Assembly: GCA_010015745.1 (NCBI GenBank) | Contig: ML978154.1 | Span: 272,668 to 336,667, forward strand | Direction: 5' to 3' | Length of the DNA: 64,000 bases | From: Setomelanomma holmii | Lineage: Eukaryota > Ascomycota > Dothideomycetes > Pleosporales > Phaeosphaeriaceae | In this document: in pieces, positions 56,023-64,000 of the stretch | How the letters are laid out: each line of letters starts with the position of its first letter | Position numbering within the stretch: the first letter of the stretch is position 1 | Translations under genes and position numbers: made by a program | Notes under the pieces: model-generated | The model's input: the letters and a program-made list of their open reading frames with translations, nothing else | The model's database searches: none | Told to the model about the DNA's origin: nothing

Positions 56023-56555
56023 ATTATGAATTGTAGGGTCAGCCAGATGTCGGGGACGAAGAGACAGGTAAGCACGTCGTTTCGGAACAGGAGAATAGAG
56101 AGGAGAGAAAGAAGAACGGAGAGAAGAAGAATATCAGTAGGATCAGTCATTAGTTGTCTTGATGGCTGTCAAGGTCGTAGTAAAAGAAGGATGGTTGTCA
56201 AGCCGTTTGGCAACGTGAGGTATGGTAATTGCTGTGATGACTGAGTGAGAGAGAGCTGTGGAAAACGACGCGTAGTTAGTCGAAGAGCAAACAGTCACAG
56301 CGTCGAGTAAGACGCAGAAGCCTCGAGGATCAATGGTTGAGCGCTATGAGTACCGTCAGATGCTCCGCGATGTGAAGATGCAGGTGGGACGGTTGCTGGG
56401 GGGGAATGATGGTGAAGCGAACAAAGTTGAGCTGAGCATGGTACGGAAACTGTGCCCCACAAATCGCGTGATCACGGGACTTTCCATGACTAAGGCGATA
56501 ACCGCAACTCCAGTGTCGAGAAATATCCGTCAAGTCGACTGTGAACATCAACACC
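56023..56555. other. divergent promoter region
   Basis: 533 bp between the KAR5-like gene (minus) and the mitochondrial L6 gene (plus). Purine-rich tract (AGAGAGGAGAGAAAGAAG) at about 56096-56130. Confidence 0.5.
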
Positions 56556-57366
56556 ATGTTTAGCCCAGCACGACGACGGTGCGCTCAATGCGCGGCGAGA
56601 GCCACGATTCAACACTCCGACTCGATACCGACCTTCCTGTTACCTGCGTTCTCGCGAATTCCTGCGTCACGAGGCTTTACCACAACCTCACCATGTCAGT
56701 CAAAGATTGGCTCCGCGCCGCTCTCGGTGCCACAGGGAGTCACCTTGAATATCACAGCGCCTTCAGCGAAGGATAGAGGGGCGAGGACGCAAGCAATGTC
56801 GACCGCACAGATCAAGGGACCGCTTGGGGAGCTGTCGATGGAAATCCCGTCGTATATCAACATCGATCAAGATTCAAAGCTGAGCGGGCCAACTTTGACG
56901 ATAGAAGACCCCAGGGATGCGAAGCAAAAGGCTATGTGGGGTATGTTCAAGCGCACGGCACATTGCCTACCTCAAATACTAATAGCAACTAGGTACTACC
57001 CGCGCATACCTACAAAACCACATTCTCGGAGTCAGCGAAGGCCACAGCGCTATCCTGCGCTTCGTTGGTGTCGGTTTCCGTGCATCAGTCGAAGACAATG
57101 CTACCACTGTCACGTCTGAATACTCCAGCCAAAAGTTCGTCAACCTCAAGGTTGGCTACTCCCACCCGGTCGAGCTCGGCATACCGAAGGGAGTCATAGC
57201 AAGCACACCGCAGCCTACTCGATTATTGCTAGAAGGACCAGAGAAGGAGGTGGTCATGCAATTTGCAGCGAAGATAAGGATGTGGCGGAAACCGGAACCA
57301 TACAAGGGCAAAGGTATATTTGTGAATGGAGAGACGATCAAGCTCAAGAATAAGAAGATCAAGTGA
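56556..57366 (+). CDS. mitochondrial large-subunit ribosomal protein L6 (uL6m)
   Basis: Two exons (56556-56940 and 56993-57366; GTATGT donor, CTAAT branch, 52 bp) join to 252 residues. The N-terminus is an Arg-rich mitochondrial presequence (FSPARRRCAQCAARA). The first L6 repeat lies around IKGPLGELSMEIPSYINI, and the second has ILRFVGVGFRASVE, then NLKVGYSHPVELGIP, ending in the L6 signature RMWRKPEPYKGKGIFVNGE and a basic KLKNKKIK tail. It binds 21S rRNA near the sarcin-ricin region in mitochondrial ribosomes. The start ATG is the first in frame with the presequence. Confidence 0.93.
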
Positions 57367-57469
57367 GCGGACGCATTTGTCAACCATGTGTATCATATGT
57401 CCGGTTACTGTATAAACTATGTCTTCGTGGCAATTGCCAGCTTGGGTAAGACTTCTGCTTCCACACAAT

Positions 57470-59493
57470 TCAGATGATTGTGATCTCGCAAGATGGTAAG
57501 CTCGTTACTGTTTTAGCTGCATTGTCATCCTTCAACTCTGCCGTTCCAATTCGTCTAAACCTCCCACAGGCTGATCGTGAAAGCAAGAGTCTGTGGATGT
57601 TCCCATCTAACGGCGAGACTGCTGTGGTGAGCACCACCGGCAGAAGATAGGTTGGTCCCTCTCGGGGTTGATCTGGCCGGTCCAGATTCCATGAATTCAA
57701 AGAACGTTCCATGACGCTTGCTTGGTCGCTCAAGTCAATGACGGACGCTTGAGGCGAAACATAGGCACCAAGAAGCTTGGATTTGACCAAGCGCGGGGGT
57801 GTAGCCGGCTCTTCTGCGTCCCAGTCGATGATGCCAAGCCTTCCCTGCACGAGAATGAATCCATCGAGAATCTGACCGAATGGATTCCCCGGTACAGCTG
57901 GCGTTATATTGATCTCTAAGATGTCAACGCATGGTTTGAGCAGATACCGATTCACACCGGTGACATTTGGCGGGTAGTAGATAGGAGCCCACATTGATGC
58001 CCAGCTCCAGGTCAGGGCGACATACTCCGGAGGTTGGACTGATTTATCTGTTCTGAAAGCTTTCCAGAGTAGTGTATGAGGGAATTCATTGCCCCACATA
58101 CCCGCGATGTAGTCGGTGTTGAGCATGGTCGAGACTGCTTCAGCAATACCAGCTAACGCAGGAAGTCTATCTGTCAGAAATGTAAGCTAGCAAGAGGTAT
58201 AATCGTATACGACACCATGCCAGTACTTCAGACTCATACGTGATGCAATGTTGCCATACCTTTCAAGAGCTTGTCCTGGAACAAAGCTCTTGACAGGCGG
58301 ATATCCGCCTACACTGGCATTTACAGCTTTTGGATGTATGCCATCAGGGAAGCTCTCGCATGCGTGCATTCTGCGACATTCCCAAAACACCTACTCTTCC
58401 GTAAAGTGAAGAACACGAGGCGATAGAATTCTCTCCTGGAGGACCCATCCTCGTTTGTTTAACAAGGCTAGGTTGACGTTTCGAGACCATAAATCCCATG
58501 GCATGAGCGCTAAGGAAGGAGTATTGCTGTGTTGAAATTCGGAATTCCTGACTGGAAACACCTCGACCCGGGATGGATCACGAACCACGAACATTCCGCA
58601 GTCTAATGCATCGACTGCACTGGATATGTTCAGGAAACTGTTGCGATATATCATTCCCATCGCAGCCGATTGCAATTGCCAATCTCGTTTTTCGTTTTGA
58701 ATGATACACAAGCTGTCTATCCATAGGAAGCCCACACCGAGACGTCGTGTGGTTGTGATGGCATCCCTATATGTGCTAGATAGGCTGGTCGTCTCCACTC
58801 CCTGTTGTAGGGAGGCCATGTTTTCCAATGTCAATTCCATTTGCGCATCATGGTTTTCTCCCCAACGGTGGCTCAGAGTCATATAGCGAACCGGACCCTT
58901 TGGGAAGGTGACTTGGAGTCGGATGCTGGCGGTGCTTTCGGAACGCCCAACACTGAGAAGACGAGTAGGTTCCACTTTGTGTCACGTTCGGAGCTACATT
59001 CGTCATGTAGCCTGTCGCATCCATCGAGCCAGCGCTGTATTTGAGAGAAAGTTCCAGGCGAGTTCGTGCTGTCGGCGATTTTGTTCTGACCAGTTTTGGA
59101 GGATTCAGTATGTTCCGCAGCACACTGCGACATCAATAGGCTAGTGTCTGTTACTCGGGAAGTCGTGAGCGTGAACCCCAGCGCCGGCTGTGTTGGCCCC
59201 AGCGCATATCTTACTATGTCGAGATAGACATAGACATTAAATTGATCCTCTTTGTCTTGTAGTCCATCATTAGGTAAAGCAGGAATGAAGGTCCATCGTG
59301 TCAAAGGCACGATGAGAGATGCTTTCGGATTGGGATTAGAATGTAAGATGTGCCAAAGGTCGCTGCACATCGCACAACCTTGTGCAGCTAAGTGCGCCAA
59401 GCTGGCATAATCAGCTTGGTGAACATGTCCCCCGTCGTTGTGGAGGACTCGCCAGTATAAACCAATAGTTTCTTCGCCAATTTGGCAGTACAT
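57470..59493 (-). pseudogene. HET-domain (heterokaryon incompatibility) gene, decayed
   Basis: The minus strand encodes a complete HET-type protein with three lesions. From 59493 it runs through QWLDGC-like Cys/His segments to RDTKWN, where a one-base loss near 58968 shifts the frame to PTRLLSVG. The HET core follows: YMTLSHRWGE, then TTRRLGVGFLWIDSLCIIQ, MGMIYRNSFLNISSA, and NKRGWVLQERILSPRVLHFTEE. A TAG (58391-58393) is next, then VFWECRRMHACESFP to VVYDYTSC, a second TAG (58187-58189), and LTFLTDRLPALAGIAEA to the end at 57470. Both TAGs stand where relatives usually have Gln, so C-to-T change from CAG is likely. HET genes control vegetative incompatibility; this one should be non-functional. 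Confidence 0.85.
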
Positions 59494-59926
59494 GGCGAGA
59501 TATGCAACGGCGATCGTGTAGAGGCGATAGATTGGTAGGGACTGCCCGGATGCATCTTGAACGGCGCTGACGTCGAGCTTGACGTATCGTGTATGCGGAG
59601 GAGCAGTCGTGAGTGATCCGGTGAAGGTGCGGGGCGCGAGCTACGCCCAAAGCAGTCACGCGGCATTTATAATGACTGGCCATCTCGAGCTCTCCACAGC
59701 GCCCTACCTTGCGACATCATGCAAAGTAATCTTGTGCACCTGAGACAGCTCTTCTGTTCGTCCAGGTCAGCCTGCAGAAACCGGATGCCTTGTCCACCAT
59801 GCAGCTGCCTACGTGCTTCCACAGAAGCCGGGCGGTGTTACGAGGGGACCGATGACAGCTGTACATAACCCCTCCTTCAGCCTTCCCTAAATCTAAGAGG
59901 GCATTTCCCATCTCAAATGCATCATC
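59494..59926. other. divergent intergenic region
   Basis: Between the HET pseudogene (minus) and the RT-like gene (plus); no coding signal. Confidence 0.5.
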
Positions 59927-62805
59927 ATGGATACAGTGCCACCAATTGCCATCTCTTCGGTGCTCAGAGAAGCAGCGGAGTTGAAGGTCGAGGAGCTGGA
60001 CAGAGCCAAGGCAGCTTTCAAATGTCGCTATCAGTTCGACATCGGAAGCTCGACTCAACCAAGTACCGCGAAGAGGGTGAAGACCTTGACGGACGACATC
60101 AAGAAGTTTAACCCTGAGCTTGGCCAAGATGAGGACGAGGATTTTGTCAGTCGCTATATCGAGCAAGCGCAGAACGATCGCTCTATCTCAGAATCCAAAT
60201 TGCTCCGGTTCGAAAAGCAAATTTGTAGCAAGATCAGTCACTATCGAAATCGACTGGAAGTCTCCTCGCTCCATGTCGAGCTCATGAAAGAAGCCATAGA
60301 CGCTGGAGATTCTGCCGTTGCCGTTACTGATAAGCTGGAGAGCACTGATCTTGATGATGACTTCGAGGTCGTGGAAAATGAGCTTGACGACGTGCTCGAG
60401 AAGTTCGAGAAGGAAACTTTCACCAGCGAAGATGTCGATGTTGAAGCAATCGAGACCTATCTGTTCAGCCTCTTCGAGCATGCCGACGACAAAACTGGTC
60501 TTGAAGACATCCGCAACGAGATGCAGGAATTCAGTGACGAAATCCTGGCTGATGGGATGGAAGTCGATCAAGACTTTCTGATGTGGTGTATCCTGGATAT
60601 CATCAAGGGAAACAACATTGGCGAAGACAAGAAAAAAAGCTTGGAGGCATACTTGCAGTCTCCTGTTGCTCTGAGAGAACTTGCGGCCACCTTGAGCGCG
60701 AAGTCGATCCGCCATTGGGCATACAAGGATGCAGAAAAGGGTCTACCTGTTACTGCACGCCAGGACTCCGAAGGTCAATTCCGAATCGCTGTTGAAGAGA
60801 GCATCATAGACCTACTCTTCCTGCACGCAGTGGGCATTGGCTGGGCAATGAAACTCAGGACAAGCCTCATGGAGTTTGCTCGGACTTCTCAGACCTTCAC
60901 GGTCGAGGGCCTCACCACTGCTGAGAAGAATAAGCGAGAGGTATTCGCTCAGCCGTCGATATGTACAGGACCAAATGCTGACGCTGCACTCTCTAGTTCT
61001 TTCTAGGACGTAAGCCTTCGAATTCCGCACCAATTGCGACCGCATGTAATGTGTGTCATCCATACATGCCACCCGCGCCGATGCCGCCTCCCCAGCCGTT
61101 CGGGATGATGCCGCCCCCTCCACCAGAAATTGTTGTTGTAGGCAACACGAGGAAATCTAAAGGAAAGAAGAAGTCCCATTGGCTTCCCATTTCACCTCCG
61201 CCATCCGCACGTCGCAGCCTCGACAAGATAAGGAAGGATGTATACATCAAGGACTTCTTCATGTCTCGTCTGCCTGTTCAACAAGGGTGCACTCCAAAGG
61301 TCATGGCCACTGAAGAAACCCAAGCCAAGTTGATCAAGACCATGGCTGTGGAAGCGAAGCTTCGTGAGGCATTTGATGATACCATGGGCAACGTCGACGC
61401 AAGTTCCGTCCACTTTGAGTCCTTAGCGTCATCACTTCCACACAAGACGATCTTGACTGCGCTAAAGTTCCTCGGAGTGCCGGAGACATTCCTTGACTTC
61501 TTCGAACGCTTCTTGTCTGCCAAGCTGAACATTGGACCCGCTGTTCGAGGTGCACCTGACCGTGTGCTTCCACGAGCTCGAGGCATACCAGAAGGTCATG
61601 CTCTCGAATTGTTCTTCACTGAGGCAGTCATGTTCTTTCTCGAAGTCGCCGTTCACCAGAAGACCGGAAAATACGTCTATCGCATCAATGATCGTGGCTA
61701 CTACGTTGAACCATACGAGCTTCAGAACTCCTGTGGTACTCACGTTCACCAGTTTGCTGGCGTCATGGGACTTGATGTCACATTTGACTTGGAGCAAGAT
61801 GTCGGACTCGTAAGCATCACAACCACTGATTTGAGCATCGATGTCGACAAGGTCGTCGCATATGCGCGCCGCATCAAGAAGCAGCTCAGCGCCTGTACGA
61901 CCATATTCGAATGGGTACGTATATGGAACATCACTGCCGGAACATACGCCGCGCACCTCTTCGGCCCCTTCGCCGAGGTCTTCAGCAAATCCCACCTGGA
62001 AGCCGTAAAGACAGCGTACATCACCATATTCGGCATCGTTCTAGACGGTCGTGATCTAACTTCTTACATTACGGATCTCCTATCAATTCGTCTCCGGCTT
62101 CGCAATATCGAAATCCCCGCCTCCTTCGATGCCCTTATCTACCTTCCCCAAGCCTACGGCGGCCTGGGCGTCAAGAATCCTTTCGTAACCATGGCACTGG
62201 CAAAAGATCTCATGGCCGACCCCTCCGAGCGCGTCACAAATTACCTCACGTCCGAAGAATCCTACTACACCACCGCAGCTAGCAACTACGCCCTGCTACC
62301 CGCCTCCGCATACCCCGCAAAACTGGAGTCCATTTACGCCAACAACGAATCCGCCATCGTCGCCTCGCTGGGCACGGCAACCCGCGACCTATCAACATTT
62401 ATGAGCAAAGAAGAATTGTTCGAACACCGCGAAAAAGCCGCGTACCCCATGTTACCCTTCCCCCCGTCCCCAGCAATCTACGTCCTCACCCCACTGCCCG
62501 ATATAACCGCCTTATACGACGACCTCCTCCGCGAACCCGTCGCAGACATGGAATACTCGGACAAAATCGAAGACGAAGTGCGCCGACTGTCCGGCAAGGG
62601 AGACATGACAGCGTGGCGGCATTTGAGCAGCGAAGACAAGTGGGTATTACAGCTTTACAGCGACGAGTGTTTCGAAACGTATGGCGGGTTAGAAATTTGG
62701 TGCTCGGAGTTGGTACCGGGAGAGGTGTTGAAGGTGGTTCGGGGGGCGACTTGGGATGAGGAGGATGATGGGAGTAGTATTAGTAGCAACTATACTGAAC
62801 CCTAG
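59927..62805 (+). CDS. reverse-transcriptase-like cellular protein, apparently without catalytic aspartates
   Basis: Two exons (59927-60940, 60997-62805) joined by a 56-bp intron (GTATTC...CTCTAG, CTGAC branch) give 940 residues. The N-terminal third is helical and acidic (LLRFEKQICSKISHYRNRLE, FTSEDVDVEAIETYLFSLFE, DFLMWCILDIIKGNN, ESIIDLLFLHAVGIGWAMKL). A Pro-rich basic linker (about 355-400) precedes an RT-like core: SSLPHKTILTALKFLGVPE, ARGIPEGHALELFFTEAVMF, KTGKYVYRINDRGYYVEPYE, TIFEWVRIWN. From memory of a fungal family of about 900-1000 residues annotated as reverse transcriptase, the usual active-site box is LYRLHDDxWF and a motif-A Asp precedes SLPH. Here they read VYRINDRGYY (R571) and H477. 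There are no flanking repeats or second element frame. Probably a domesticated pseudo-enzyme. Confidence 0.72.
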
Positions 62806-63378
62806 GATGCAGGGTCTTGGTAGGAGGGTAATATCGGCACAGCTTTCAGGGGAGATTGGTTCTCATACGATAACGGTGGTGCAACGTGGATTCAGGTATC
62901 AGATTCAGACTGTCATGATCGATGGTGTGATTTTACGATAACGATGATTTGGTAGCTTAATGAATTACTTCTCATTTGATCTCGACACTACACGAAGCTC
63001 CTCTCCATACTTGTCCGACTCTCGCACTGCACAATTGAGCGTCGAGTTCGAGGCCCGTCCCGCATGCCACGACTGCCCAAGGCGAGACCAACTCAAACCT
63101 GAGAGGGTGAGTCAAAGTCTCGAACCAAGGATAGATGTAGCATGGCGAGCTAAACCACAAGCGCCGAAGCCAAAAGACGGAAGCAAAGCAGAACAAGCAA
63201 GAAGCCAGGAGATCGCAACGTCCCAACAAGCCACCGAGAAGTGAAAAGAAGTGACGACCACATGCGGTCGCAATGCGCCATACCCAATGCCCGATACCAA
63301 TGCAGCCCTATCCAAAACGCCTTCGGTCTAGAATGACCCAACAACTTTCATCATAAACAGCAGCCTTGCGACCGTCGC
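62806..63378. other. convergent intergenic region
   Basis: 3' flanks of the RT-like gene and the Cep57-like gene; no coding signal recognised. Confidence 0.5.
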
Positions 63379-64000
63379 TCAATGCATACCAGTCCTCCAT
63401 CCTTCGAGAGCATTATAGCTCACATCTCCCTCCAGACCAGTCTCTTCCTCAAAACCCTCCCACGGCAACTCGTCCGTCTCGCCATCCATGTTGACAGTGA
63501 CACCACGACCAACTTCAATACTATCATCGTCAACGAAGCTGCGGATAGTCACCTTCTTCGCCTTCTTCTCAGGCTCATTCTGTACCTTGTCTTCCTCGGC
63601 GCGAATCTGCTCGGTGATGTTCTCGACGTCAAGCTCAGTAAGGTCGTCGGTCTGTTGGCCCTCGAGAACGTCGTAGAGATTGTAAATCTGCGTGTCTTTG
63701 ATCTCGAGACGGCGAAGGATGTCCTGAATGGAGGCATTGATATCGCGGCGCTTGCGGTTTCCGAGACTGACGTCGTGGGACTCGAGCATGGCACGCATCA
63801 CGGCCAGGTCAATGTGCAGGTGCGAACGCTCGTCTTTCAGTTCCTTGACGACCAAAGCGAGGGCCTCTTTCGGTGAGCGGACTGGGCGCATGGTTGCATC
63901 GACATCGTCGGGCATGCGAGAGGACACAGGGATAAGCTTCGGCACTCGAAGATCGTCAGTCGCCACGGTAAGACCCTCACGGCGGCAGACGGTGCAATTA
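63379..64000 (-). CDS. C-terminal part of a Cep57/PPC89-like spindle-pole protein (partial)
   Basis: A minus-strand frame open to the window edge, so the N-terminus lies beyond 64000. The visible 206 residues begin with a Cys motif CTVCRREG, then PKLIPVSSRMPDDVDATMRPVRSP, and a coiled-coil microtubule-binding-type region with KELKDERSHLHIDLAVMRAM, SLGNRKRRDINASIQDIL and IYNLYDVLEGQ. A basic KKAKKVTIRSF and an acidic tail ending GWRTGMH follow. The RKRxxL spacing before IYxLYDVLEG is characteristic of the Cep57 microtubule-binding domain found in fungal PPC89-like proteins, which sit at the spindle pole body. Confidence 0.82.
   Translation of the reverse strand, partial: NCTVCRREGLTVATDDLRVPKLIPVSSRMPDDVDATMRPVRSPKEALALVVKELKDERSHLHIDLAVMRAMLESHDVSLGNRKRRDINASIQDILRRLEIKDTQIYNLYDVLEGQQTDDLTELDVENITEQIRAEEDKVQNEPEKKAKKVTIRSFVDDDSIEVGRGVTVNMDGETDELPWEGFEEETGLEGDVSYNALEGWRTGMH

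Noticed and set aside
1..64000. tRNA, rRNA, CRISPR or telomeric repeats
   Set aside because: I looked for T-loop GTTCRA signatures with a matching acceptor stem, regular spaced repeats and TTAGGG tracts and saw none that held up.

Overview
The window is nuclear DNA of a filamentous ascomycete (Pezizomycotina; a dothideomycete would fit, but that is inference). The evidence is short GT-AG introns of about 45-60 bp with CTAAC/CTGAC-like branch sites, Pth11/SAT4-type rhodopsin-like membrane proteins, HET-domain and Zn2Cys6-type genes, a GAF hybrid histidine kinase, a KAR5-like protein, and transposon relics mutated in the pattern of repeat-induced point mutation (RIP). I saw no bacterial features, tRNA, rRNA or CRISPR array.

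Layout. 0-9 kb is decayed and repeat-rich: a broken alpha/beta-hydrolase gene, one intact membrane-protein gene, then three pogo-like Tc1/mariner elements of one family. Two are truncated and mutated. The third (6743-8902) has both 52-bp inverted repeats, TA flanks and a transposase frame broken by one missing base. 9.9-17 kb holds oxidative and surface genes: a chitin-binding laccase split by a 128-bp hAT-like miniature element, a tautomerase, a single-pass membrane protein and a GMC oxidoreductase. 17-18.9 kb has no recognisable gene. 18.9-27 kb holds a rhodopsin-like protein, a type-B carboxylesterase, a KDM8-like JmjC protein and a second rhodopsin-like protein with a repeated GGLL tail. 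27-29.8 kb is again empty.

From about 30 kb the window is mostly housekeeping and gene-dense: a reticulon, a multi-pass membrane protein, a chimeric pogo/Fot relic (34.1-35.1 kb), the hybrid histidine kinase, glutamine-dependent NAD+ synthetase, a HET-like C-terminal protein, a RING protein, a Rossmann-fold protein, a transcription-factor-like protein with a damaged zinc cluster, an F-box-like Cys-rich protein, a KAR5/Tht1-like karyogamy protein, mitochondrial ribosomal protein L6, a decayed HET gene, a full-length reverse-transcriptase-like cellular gene whose catalytic aspartates look replaced, and the end of a Cep57/PPC89-like spindle-pole protein running off the right edge.

No metabolic gene cluster is evident. 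The main themes are genome-defence scars (RIP-like mutation confined to some transposon copies), transposon damage to a secreted enzyme, and a domesticated RT-like gene. Splice sites were worked out by hand; every exon set given below keeps the reading frame arithmetically. Family assignments are from recognition of motifs, without database searches.
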